Both the position numbers and the translations under genes were made by a program. Under the pieces are notes generated by a model that was not told where the DNA came from, searched no databases, and saw nothing but the letters and a program-made list of their open reading frames with translations. Shown piece by piece: positions 1 through 6,097 of a DNA stretch of 9,778 nucleotides. Each line of letters begins with the position of its first letter. Position 1 is the first letter of the stretch. Source of the stretch: Flaviramulus sp. Lineage in GTDB: Bacteria; Bacteroidota; Bacteroidia; Flavobacteriales; Flavobacteriaceae. Location: the NCBI GenBank assembly GCA_023255235.1, contig JALRJA010000137.1, positions 1 through 9,778 of the forward strand. Direction: 5' to 3'.

Positions 1-15
1 AGAGGGTTTTTGTTG

Positions 16-186
16 TTATGTTGTTGTTATGGAGTTATGTTGTTATGGAGTTATGTTGTTATGGAGTTATGTTGTTATGGGGTTATGTTGTTATGGGGTT
101 ATGTTGTTATGGGGTTATGTTGTTATGGGGTTATGTTGTTATGGTGTGATGTTGTTATGTTGTTATGGAGTTATATAGTTATGATG
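16..186. repeat. 16-bp tandem repeat (minisatellite), about ten copies
   Basis: The unit TTATGTTGTTATGGRG is repeated head to tail. Seven units at 35-146 are in exact 16-bp register; they differ at the purine in GGAG or GGGG, and the last ends GGTG. A 19-bp variant with an extra TTG precedes them (16-34) and decayed copies follow (147-186). The + strand has no cytosine from 1 to 190. Because 16 is not a multiple of 3 and the unit has no stop trinucleotide on the + strand, all three + frames stay open through the perfect copies, so the apparent Leu/Cys/Val/Met-rich reading frame here is a by-product of the repeat. No spacers separate the units, so this is not CRISPR. The array is probably length-variable between strains. 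I see no function in it. Confidence 0.95.
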
Positions 187-211
187 TTAACTTGTTATGT
201 TGTTTTGTTTT

Positions 212-262
212 AAAAAGATATAGCGAATAGCCCGACCACGCCAGGGCGTGGGAACGCCCAAA
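212..262 (-). repeat. Dispersed palindromic intergenic element, copy A
   Basis: Read on the minus strand this begins TTTGGGCGTT, continues with a strong hairpin, then TCGGGCTATTCGC and a short T run. The same start and a similar tail occur on the plus strand after hemE (7129-7206), so the two are copies of one element. The hairpin is CCACGCC/GGCGTGG at 236-251. The element begins 4 nt after the hemJ stop codon, in the orientation of hemJ transcription. I recognise this type as a common intergenic repeat of flavobacterial genomes; that recognition is from memory and is not a database result. Confidence 0.75.
236..259 (-). terminator. Possible transcript-end hairpin after hemJ
   Basis: Two GC-rich stems overlap: CCACGCC-AG-GGCGTGG (236-251) and GGGCGT-GGGA-ACGCCC (244-259). 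Only one can form at a time. The outer edge is 7 nt past the hemJ stop codon, and the minus strand reaches a T5 run only about 20 nt further on (216-212), so this is not a canonical intrinsic terminator. It could stop or stabilise the 3' end of the hemH-hemJ transcript, but it belongs to a dispersed repeat and may simply be parasitic. Confidence 0.35.
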
Positions 263-266
263 TAAT

Positions 267-815
267 TTAAGTTTTTGAATTTTTATTTCTAAGGTTTTTG
301 TAAATTTTGAAACCTAACATGATAAGTATGCCTAGAATGAGCATTCCTAGTATACCCCAAATCCAGTTTATGGTATTTTTTAAGAGAGCTAAAAATATTA
401 CAGCAAATAGAATAAAGGTGGCGCCTTCATTCCAGATTCGCATAAAATTGGAGCTTTTGTTGACTTTATCAATTTGTAGTTGTTTGTAAAATTGATGTGT
501 TTTTAGGTGGTAAATAATGAGTAAAACTATAAAGCCTAGCTTTACGTGCATCCATGGTTGTTGTAGTAAAAATGGTTGTAAAATGAGTAGCCAAACAGCA
601 AATATGGTTGCTAGAATGGCAGATGGCCATGTGATAATAAACCATAAGCGTTTTGCCATAAGTTTTAGTTGTTTTCCTAAAATGTCTTTATCTGGCATTG
701 GTTTGTGAAAGGCTTCTATTTGATATACAAATAGTCTTGGAATATAAAATAAGCCTGCAAACCATGTGATTACAAAAATGAGATGAAATGCTTTTATGTA
801 TTGGTAATATGCCAT
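267..815 (-). CDS. hemJ: Protoporphyrinogen IX oxidase HemJ (CopD/UPF0093-like membrane protein)
   Basis: Likely oxidises protoporphyrinogen IX to protoporphyrin IX in the inner membrane, the step before ferrochelatase. The 182-residue product is very hydrophobic, with membrane segments at about 5-30, 56-80, 87-105, 131-146 and 150-168. It carries the HemJ signature: His11 in the first helix, W18-FAGLFYIPRLFVY, the HVK motif (His90, Lys92), and R126-x-W-N-E at the start of the fourth helix. HemJ proteins are usually about 140-150 residues with four helices; here a fifth C-terminal helix and a basic tail (KIYKNLRNKNSK) are added. The start codon lies just 3 nt after the hemH stop, so the two are surely co-transcribed and perhaps translationally coupled. 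The neighbourhood supports HemJ over a generic copper-resistance CopD-domain protein. No HemG or HemY is seen, so this would be the window's only enzyme for the step. Confidence 0.87.
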   Translation of the reverse strand: MAYYQYIKAFHLIFVITWFAGLFYIPRLFVYQIEAFHKPMPDKDILGKQLKLMAKRLWFIITWPSAILATIFAVWLLILQPFLLQQPWMHVKLGFIVLLIIYHLKTHQFYKQLQIDKVNKSSNFMRIWNEGATFILFAVIFLALLKNTINWIWGILGMLILGILIMLGFKIYKNLRNKNSKT

Positions 816-818
816 AGT

Positions 819-1853
819 TTATGTAGCTTCTACAGGGGTATTTACCCAATTGTTAATCCAGTTTGAGAGTAGTTTTACAAATTCGTCATCATCATTTAAG
901 CAAGGTATTGTATGGAAATCTTTGCCACCTACTTCATGAAAAATTTCTTCGCCTTCCATAGCAATTTCTTCAAGGGTTTCTAGGCAGTCGCTCACAAAGG
1001 CTGGTGTTACTATAGCCATGTTTTTTATGCCTTGTTTGCCTAATCGCTCTATGGTTCTATCGGTGTAAGGTTGTAGCCATGGGTCAAAACCTAAACGTGA
1101 TTGAAATGATGACGAAAACGTGCCTTCTTTAAGTTGCAGTTTTTCACCAACTAGTCGTGTAACTTCTAAACACTGGTGTTTGTAGCAGTAGGCATGGGCT
1201 TGGCTTGGTGTTATGCAACAGCTTTTATCTATTTTACAATGTGATTTGGTAACATCACTTTTTCTAATATGCCTTTCTGGAATACCGTGATATGAAAACA
1301 GTAAATGGCTATAGTTTTTTCCTTCTAAATGGTTTTTAATAGAATTAGAAAGGACGGTTATATAATCTGGGTTATTATAGAAAGCGGGTTGTGATTCTAT
1401 TTTTAAATTGGGGTAGTGTTGTTTGCGAATTTCTTCGGCTAAAACGGTTATAGTTTCGGTGGTTGCCATAGCAAATTGAGGATATAAAGGAAAAAGAAAA
1501 ACCTCATTTACACCTTTGTTTACGAGTTCTTGAAGTCCTTCTTTAATAGACATACTACCGTAACGCATGGCTAATGAAACAGGAACATTAACTTGTTTTT
1601 GAATTTTATTTTGAAGTCTTTTAGAAATCACAATAAGTGGTGAGCCTTCATCCCACCAAATTTTTTTATAGGCTTTTGCCGATGCTTTTGGTCGGGTGTT
1701 TAAAATAATGCCTTTTACAAGTAGGTTTCTTGCCCAAAGTGGCACGTCTATAACACGCTCGTCCATTAAAAACTCACCTAAATATTTTTTTACATCTTTT
1801 GGTTCTGGGCTGTCTGGAGAACCTAAATTAACTAATAATATCCCTTTTTTCAT
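819..1853 (-). CDS. hemH: Ferrochelatase
   Basis: Inserts Fe2+ into protoporphyrin IX to give protohaem, the terminal step, probably at the inner face of the membrane. At 344 residues it matches the usual bacterial length. It opens with KKGILLVNLGSPDSP, the family start. The metal-handling His189 lies in FSYHGIPERH (186-195) and the partner acid Glu292 in SDCLETLEEI (288-297). The segment 206-228 holds five cysteines (206, 212, 213, 223, 228) near the active-site lid; clustered cysteines in some bacterial ferrochelatases ligate a [2Fe-2S] centre, but whether these do is unknown. The start is the ATG at 1853, with AGAAGG ending 7 nt upstream, an unusually good Shine-Dalgarno match for this window. 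It sits 38 nt after a 49-codon ORF and 3 nt before hemJ, in one minus-strand group headed by an AraC-type regulator. Confidence 0.97.
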   Translation of the reverse strand: MKKGILLVNLGSPDSPEPKDVKKYLGEFLMDERVIDVPLWARNLLVKGIILNTRPKASAKAYKKIWWDEGSPLIVISKRLQNKIQKQVNVPVSLAMRYGSMSIKEGLQELVNKGVNEVFLFPLYPQFAMATTETITVLAEEIRKQHYPNLKIESQPAFYNNPDYITVLSNSIKNHLEGKNYSHLLFSYHGIPERHIRKSDVTKSHCKIDKSCCITPSQAHAYCYKHQCLEVTRLVGEKLQLKEGTFSSSFQSRLGFDPWLQPYTDRTIERLGKQGIKNMAIVTPAFVSDCLETLEEIAMEGEEIFHEVGGKDFHTIPCLNDDDEFVKLLSNWINNWVNTPVEAT

Positions 1854-1891
1854 TTATAATCCTTCTTTTTTTAAGTTTAATAAATTGTGTT

Positions 1892-2041
1892 TTACTCATT
1901 AGGGTTTTGATGATATAATTTAGGGCGTTGTTGGGTATAACTACAATCTTGAAAAATACCACAAGAGGTATTTGTGCGTACTAAAGATTTTGTTTCTATG
2001 TGTTTTGATAGTGCTTTAATTTCTGGAGTTAAATAGTTCAT
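1892..2041 (-). CDS. Unrecognised 49-residue small ORF between araC-type gene and hemH
   Basis: I do not recognise this product. Reading the minus strand from the ATG at 2041 gives 49 codons, beginning MNYLTPEIKALSKHIETK and ending KLYHQNPNE. An in-frame TAA lies two codons upstream, so the ORF is complete and cannot be the tail of a longer frame. It starts 18 nt after the regulator's stop and ends 38 nt before hemH, filling almost exactly the gap between them on the same strand. The N-terminal part reads as an amphipathic helix with mixed charge; the C-terminal half is polar and has two cysteines (27 and 33, CGIFQDC). There is no signal peptide or membrane segment. Composition looks like its neighbours. 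It could be a small soluble partner or regulator of ferrochelatase, a leader peptide, or chance. Position and codon quality favour a real gene. Confidence 0.55.
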   Translation of the reverse strand: MNYLTPEIKALSKHIETKSLVRTNTSCGIFQDCSYTQQRPKLYHQNPNE

Positions 2042-2059
2042 GAATTACAGGTTTTAAAT

Positions 2060-2959
2060 TTAACTTAAAGAGGTTACATATTTTTTAGGCGTTGTGCCAT
2101 ATTTCTTTTTAAAAGCGGCAATAAAATGACTAGAGGTACTGTAGCCTACTTTTAGACCAACTTCATTTACATTATCATTGCCCGATTCTAAAAGTTTTCT
2201 AGCTACTTCCATTTTATAATCAAATAAAAAGCTAAAAACCGAATCGCCATAAATTTGTTTAAAACCTTCTTTAAGTTTTTTAATATTTAACCCAATCTCA
2301 TCAGCTAATTGTTGCAAACTAGGCGGTTCTGCCATTCTAGAAATAATAATATCTTTTGCTTTTCTAATTTTAATAACATTGGTTTCATCAACCAAAAATG
2401 GGCATTGTTCTATATTGGCACCTTCACTTTTGTTAAAATACAAACTTAAAAGCTCATAGGCTTTTGCTTTAAAATAGAGGTTTTTAACAGATTGGTTGAG
2501 GTTAAAATTTATAATTTGGTTAAGCACTATAGCCATTGATGGCGTTATAACACCATCTTTGTAATATTTTTTGTCTTTATTGTCTTCGTTTAAAAAAGAA
2601 ATATAACCCGCTTCTTGTGAAAATAAACCATGAAATTTTTTAATCGAAATTAGAACAGAAACAATCCAGGAATGTGCTTGTGTTTCTAAGTTAATAGGAA
2701 GTTCGCGCTGCGGATTGTAAAGCAACAACGAGTTTTCTTCTAAAATAGTTAATCGGTATCTACCCTCATTAAAAATAAATTCACTTGAACCTTTTAAACA
2801 AAAATGAAATTGAATATAATCGCTATCTATTTCTTTAACAATACTTTGCAGTTCACTATCATCATTTTTGTAAGTTAAAACCAAAAAGCCATCATCTACT
2901 TTGGTTTCTTTAAAAGAACTTTGAGCGACATTTTTTTTGGATAACACAACTTCATTCAT
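2060..2959 (-). CDS. AraC-family transcriptional regulator (PchR-like DNA-binding half)
   Basis: A DNA-binding regulator of 299 residues. The N-terminal half (about 20-190) is a divergent sensor domain of mixed strands, consistent with a cupin-like AraC ligand fold, but I cannot name the ligand. The C-terminal 100 residues hold both helix-turn-helix units: SLQQLADEIGLNIKKLKEGF (214-233) and VNEVGLKVGYSTSSHFIAAF (264-283), followed by FKKKYGTTPKKY. The LNxKKLKxGFKxxYGxSVFxFL wording resembles PchR, the AraC-type activator of pyochelin siderophore genes, more than AraC itself. That hints at an iron- or haem-related signal, which is inference. The gene is divergent from hemA and upstream of hemH-hemJ, so it is well placed to control both arms. 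Its own promoter box overlaps one arm of an inverted repeat, suggesting autoregulation. Confidence 0.92.
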   Translation of the reverse strand: MNEVVLSKKNVAQSSFKETKVDDGFLVLTYKNDDSELQSIVKEIDSDYIQFHFCLKGSSEFIFNEGRYRLTILEENSLLLYNPQRELPINLETQAHSWIVSVLISIKKFHGLFSQEAGYISFLNEDNKDKKYYKDGVITPSMAIVLNQIINFNLNQSVKNLYFKAKAYELLSLYFNKSEGANIEQCPFLVDETNVIKIRKAKDIIISRMAEPPSLQQLADEIGLNIKKLKEGFKQIYGDSVFSFLFDYKMEVARKLLESGNDNVNEVGLKVGYSTSSHFIAAFKKKYGTTPKKYVTSLS

Positions 2960-3008
2960 AGTGTTTTTATTTAGATTGGTTCTAAATAGATTTAATCAAA
3001 ACCATTGA

Positions 3009-3062
3009 TTTTACTGCAAAAATAGAATATTTATTAAGAATTTATATTAAAATGCAGTAAAA
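3009..3062. promoter_or_regulatory. Perfect 10-bp inverted repeat, candidate operator
   Basis: TTTTACTGCA at 3009-3018 is mirrored exactly by TGCAGTAAAA at 3053-3062 across a 34-bp spacer. The arm centres are 44 bp apart, about four helical turns, so two arms could be contacted from the same face. The left arm overlaps the regulator gene's -7 box (3017-3024, minus strand). The right arm lies about 60 bp upstream of the hemA -7 box, a position typical for activator sites. The AT-rich spacer favours bending. The likely ligand is the adjacent AraC-type regulator; this is inferred from position only. Confidence 0.6.
3017..3024 (-). promoter_or_regulatory. Candidate -7 box of the AraC-type gene
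   Basis: On the minus strand 3024-3017 reads TATTTTTG, an exact match to the Bacteroidetes -7 consensus TAnnTTTG. Transcription would begin near 3010, giving a leader of about 50 nt before the ATG at 2959. I see no TTG at the expected -33 position, which weakens the call or fits an activator-dependent promoter. The last two bases overlap the left arm of the inverted repeat. Confidence 0.5.
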
Positions 3063-3118
3063 AACTTGAAACGATACTAAAAGTTCTCTTAGCGTTATTT
3101 TTTTTTAGTGTATCCTTA

Positions 3119-3126
3119 TATTTTTG
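3119..3126 (+). promoter_or_regulatory. Candidate -7 box of hemA
   Basis: TATTTTTG matches TAnnTTTG exactly, and the nine bases TATTTTTGC are identical to those of the divergent promoter on the other strand. Transcription would start near 3131-3133, leaving a leader of under 20 nt before the hemA ATG at 3149. No clear -33 TTG is seen 17-23 nt upstream, so an activator may be needed. Confidence 0.55.
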
Positions 3127-3148
3127 CTACACATTTTCAAGAAGCAGT

Positions 3149-4411
3149 ATGCGTAAGTACAACATTTCTAGAAGCAATTACTTTTATGCCATAGGTTTAA
3201 GTTACAATAAAGCCGATGCCAATATGAGAGGGCGTTTTTGTTTAGACGAAAAATCGAAGCAGGCTATATTAAATCAAGCTAAAGAAAATGATATAGAGAG
3301 TTTGATAGTTACCTCTACTTGTAACAGAACAGAAATTTACGGTTTTGCTCAACACCCATTTCAACTTATACAGCTACTTTGTAATAATACCAACGGAACA
3401 GTAGAAGAATTTCAAAAGGTGGCTTACATTTACAAAAACAACGATGCTATAAACCACATGTTTCGTGTAGGTTCTGGCTTAGACAGTCAAATACTTGGAG
3501 ACTTTGAAATTATTAGCCAGTTAAAGGCAAGTGCCCGAATTTCTAAAAAGCATAATTTGCTAAATCACTTTACAGAACGTTTGGTAAATGCGGTAATTCA
3601 AGCAAGTAAACGCATTAAAAATGAAACAGAAATTTCAACAGGAGCTACATCTGTTTCTTTTGCTTCTGTTCAATATATTTTTAATACCGTAGAAAATGTA
3701 TCTAATAAAAACATCTTACTCTTTGGAACAGGTAAGATAGGCAGAAACACTTGTGAAAACCTCGTAAAACATGCCAAAAACAAACATATTACTTTAATTA
3801 ATAGAACTAAAGATAAAGCAGAACAAATAGCAGGAAAATTTAATTTGATTGTAAAAGATTATGCCAATTTACAGGAAGAAATAAGTACATCAGATATTTT
3901 AATAGTTGCTACAGGAGCTCAACGTCCTACTATTGATAAGCATATTATTCAAACCAAAAAAAACTTATTAATTTTAGATTTATCAATACCCAAAAATGTT
4001 AATGAAAATGTTCAAGAATTAGAACATGTTTCGCTTATTCATTTAGATGATTTATCAAAAATCACAGATAAAACCTTAGAAAGCAGAAAAAAGCAAATTC
4101 CATTAGCTGAAACCATTATTGAAGAAGTAAAAAAAGAATTTGATGACTGGTTAGAAACCAGAATATTTGCACCTACCATAAAGGCTTTAAAACATAAATT
4201 AAGTGATTTTGCTTCGGCAGAACTTGAAACACAACGAAAAAAATTGACAGATTTTAACGAAGCTCAAGCCGAATTAATAAGCAACAACATTATTCAAAAA
4301 ATAACAAATCACTTTGCCCATCATTTAAAAGACGATAGTATTTCTACAAATGAAAGTCTTGAACTCATAAAAAAAGTATTTCAGTTAGAACCATCAACAA
4401 AAAATGTCTAA
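3149..4411 (+). CDS. hemA: Glutamyl-tRNA reductase
   Basis: Reduces glutamyl-tRNA(Glu) with NADPH to glutamate-1-semialdehyde, the committed step of the C5 route and normally the main control point. The 420 residues match the usual length of about 420. The catalytic domain has FYAIGLSYNKADANMRG (12-28), the thioester-forming Cys58 in TSTCNRTEIYG (55-65) and GSGLDSQILGDFEI (108-121). The NADPH-binding domain begins LLFGTGKIGRN (190-200), followed by NRTKDKA (218-224) and DLSIPKNV (277-284). The C-terminal part (about 315-415) is a long helical dimerisation domain. The ATG at 3149 fits the family start. The stop overlaps the hemCD start by 8 bp, implying coupled translation. It is divergent from an AraC-type regulator across a 189-bp region with candidate promoter and operator sites. 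Presence of HemA means ALA comes from glutamate rather than from glycine and succinyl-CoA. Confidence 0.98.
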   Translation: MRKYNISRSNYFYAIGLSYNKADANMRGRFCLDEKSKQAILNQAKENDIESLIVTSTCNRTEIYGFAQHPFQLIQLLCNNTNGTVEEFQKVAYIYKNNDAINHMFRVGSGLDSQILGDFEIISQLKASARISKKHNLLNHFTERLVNAVIQASKRIKNETEISTGATSVSFASVQYIFNTVENVSNKNILLFGTGKIGRNTCENLVKHAKNKHITLINRTKDKAEQIAGKFNLIVKDYANLQEEISTSDILIVATGAQRPTIDKHIIQTKKNLLILDLSIPKNVNENVQELEHVSLIHLDDLSKITDKTLESRKKQIPLAETIIEEVKKEFDDWLETRIFAPTIKALKHKLSDFASAELETQRKKLTDFNEAQAELISNNIIQKITNHFAHHLKDDSISTNESLELIKKVFQLEPSTKNV

Positions 4412-5981
4412 AACCATAAGAATAGGAACACGCGATAGCGAATTAGCTCTATGGCAAGCCAACATTGTAAAACAGCAACTTGACAGTTTAGGATATAAAA
4501 CACAACTTATACCTGTAAAATCTACAGGAGACTTGGTTTTAGACAAACCCCTTTACCAATTAGGTATAACAGGTATTTTTACCCGCACTTTAGATATTGC
4601 CATGCTAAATGACGATATAGATATTGCCGTACACTCACTAAAAGATGTTCCAACAATACTACCAAAAGGCATTGTGCAAGCGGCGGTTTTAAAAAGAGGA
4701 AACGTAAATGACACCTTAGTTTTTAAAAACAACGAAGAGTTTTTAAGCTCTAAAAAAGCAATTATTGCAACAGGCAGTTTAAGAAGGCGTGCACAGTGGC
4801 TTAACCGTTTTCCAACACATACTATAGTCGATTTACGAGGCAATATAAACTCACGTTTACAAAAATTAGACGATAATAAGCATTGGAACGGAGCTATTTT
4901 TGCAGCAGCCGGTATAGGAAGAATTGGATTAAGACCAGAAAACGCCATAAATTTAGATTGGATGATTCCTGCTCCAGCACAAGGTGCTATTATGATTGCC
5001 GCTTTAAAAGAAGACCATTTTGTTAGAGAAGCATGTGCCAAATTAAATCATGAAGAAACCGAAATTTGTACCTCAATAGAACGCAAATTTTTAAACAAAT
5101 TAGAAGGCGGTTGCACAGCACCTATTGGTGCATTGGCATACATTAAAAATGATGAAGTTACCTTTAAAGGCGTTTTACTAAGTACAGATGGCACTAAAAG
5201 AATTGATGTAACCAGAGTTAAAAAACTTGGAGACCATAACGATATAGCCCAATTTTGTGCCAACTTGGTTATAGAACGTGGCGGCAAACGATTAATGGAT
5301 ACCATTAAAAAAACCAACACAAAAACAAATGTGTTTTCAACAAAATCACTTACCGAAGACCAACGCTTACTTTTTAATGAAAAGGTAAGTGTTGAAAGTA
5401 CAGATTTTATTAAAATAAGTTTAAACAGAATACATCCACGAGTATTAAAAAACGAAATTCAAAATGTTATTATAACTAGCAAAAATGCTGTTGAATCGTT
5501 AACAACAAACTATTCTGCTTCACAATTACAATTTAAAAACATATACTGTGTAGGCAGAAGAACCAAACGGTTAGTAGAGCGTAAAATAGGAAAAGTTACC
5601 CATACTGAAAAGAACGCAAAAAAATTAGCAGACTATTTAGTAGAATATATAGAAGGCACTCAAGTAACCTACTTTTGTAGCAACTTAAGATTAGATGTAC
5701 TGCCCACAATTTTAGAAAAAAATCATATAGAAGTAAACGAAATTGAAGCCTACCAAACAAAATTTGATGGCAAAAAAATAGATGATTCTATAGAAGGCGT
5801 TATGTTTTACAGTCCATCAACAGTTAGCAGTTTTGTTGAGAAAAACAAAACACAAGTTATTGCTTTTTGTATAGGCGAAACCACTGCAAAAGAAGCCGGT
5901 AAGCACTTTAACGATGTGAGAATAGCCAAAGTACCAACCGTTGAAAGCGTTATAGAATTGGTAAATGAGCAGTATGTATAA
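4404..5981 (+). CDS. hemCD: Fused hydroxymethylbilane synthase / uroporphyrinogen-III synthase
   Basis: A two-enzyme fusion of 525 residues. Residues 1-305 are HemC (porphobilinogen deaminase), joining four porphobilinogens into hydroxymethylbilane: IRIGTRDSELALWQAN (5-20), catalytic Asp81 in HSLKDVP (77-83), TGSLRRRAQW (123-132), and the dipyrromethane-cofactor Cys237 in EGGCTAPIG (234-242). Residues 310-525 are HemD, which closes the ring with inversion of ring D: ITSKNAVESL (357-366), CVGRRTKRLVE (382-392), EIEAYQTK (446-453), MFYSPSTVSSF (467-477) and CIGETTAKEA (489-498). HemD is poorly conserved, but these segments and the two-lobe length fit. The linker (about 298-312) is lysine- and threonine-rich with no stop and no good internal start, so this is a true fusion. 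It may pass the unstable hydroxymethylbilane directly between sites. The start overlaps the hemA stop by 8 bp. Confidence 0.95.
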   Translation: MSKTIRIGTRDSELALWQANIVKQQLDSLGYKTQLIPVKSTGDLVLDKPLYQLGITGIFTRTLDIAMLNDDIDIAVHSLKDVPTILPKGIVQAAVLKRGNVNDTLVFKNNEEFLSSKKAIIATGSLRRRAQWLNRFPTHTIVDLRGNINSRLQKLDDNKHWNGAIFAAAGIGRIGLRPENAINLDWMIPAPAQGAIMIAALKEDHFVREACAKLNHEETEICTSIERKFLNKLEGGCTAPIGALAYIKNDEVTFKGVLLSTDGTKRIDVTRVKKLGDHNDIAQFCANLVIERGGKRLMDTIKKTNTKTNVFSTKSLTEDQRLLFNEKVSVESTDFIKISLNRIHPRVLKNEIQNVIITSKNAVESLTTNYSASQLQFKNIYCVGRRTKRLVERKIGKVTHTEKNAKKLADYLVEYIEGTQVTYFCSNLRLDVLPTILEKNHIEVNEIEAYQTKFDGKKIDDSIEGVMFYSPSTVSSFVEKNKTQVIAFCIGETTAKEAGKHFNDVRIAKVPTVESVIELVNEQYV

Positions 5982-6042
5982 AATAAAACCTCATGTTTGG
6001 CTAAACACGGCAAATCAAGAAGGTTCTATTTACAACAATTAA
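5965..6042 (+). pseudogene. Possible remnant of a PhnB-like (VOC/glyoxalase-fold) gene start
   Basis: A 25-codon frame overlaps the end of hemCD and encodes, from its second Met, MYKIKPHVWLNTANQEGS, then stops. The spacing of K-I-x-P-H-x-W-L-N and the later Glu and Tyr resembles the N-terminus of PhnB-like proteins (3-demethylubiquinone-9 3-methyltransferase domain), which start KITPHLWF with a similar continuation. Nothing further of that family is visible before hemE. It could be the last trace of a deleted gene in this 116-bp gap, a tiny real peptide, or coincidence. It rests on a short match from memory. Confidence 0.3.
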
Positions 6043-6097
6043 AAACAAATAGCCATACCACACAACAAACACTATTTGTAATGATAAATAAAAAAAT

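Noticed and set aside
16..186. CRISPR-like direct repeats
   Set aside because: The units abut with no unique spacers, are only 16 bp, and no cas genes are present.
10..213. 67-codon open frame rich in Leu, Cys, Val and Met
   Set aside because: It is created by a 16-bp repeat lacking stop trinucleotides, begins with TTG, and all three + frames are open through the perfect units; nothing resembles a protein family.
1831..1899. Second short minus-strand frame from the ATG at 1899 (MSKTQFIKLKK...)
   Set aside because: It runs about 22 codons into hemH out of frame and stops; its start overlaps the 49-codon ORF's stop, and its sequence is a lysine-rich run around the hemH ribosome binding site.
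2960..3148. Riboswitch or tRNA gene upstream of hemA
   Set aside because: The predicted hemA leader is under 20 nt and no cloverleaf or known riboswitch core is visible; the inverted repeat has too long a spacer and sits upstream of the predicted hemA transcript start.
4553..5041. 162-codon minus-strand frame inside hemCD
   Set aside because: It is antisense to strongly conserved HemC motifs and shows no family features; a shadow of the real gene.
5048..5320. 90-codon minus-strand frame inside hemCD
   Set aside because: Antisense shadow of the HemC C-terminal part; no independent support.
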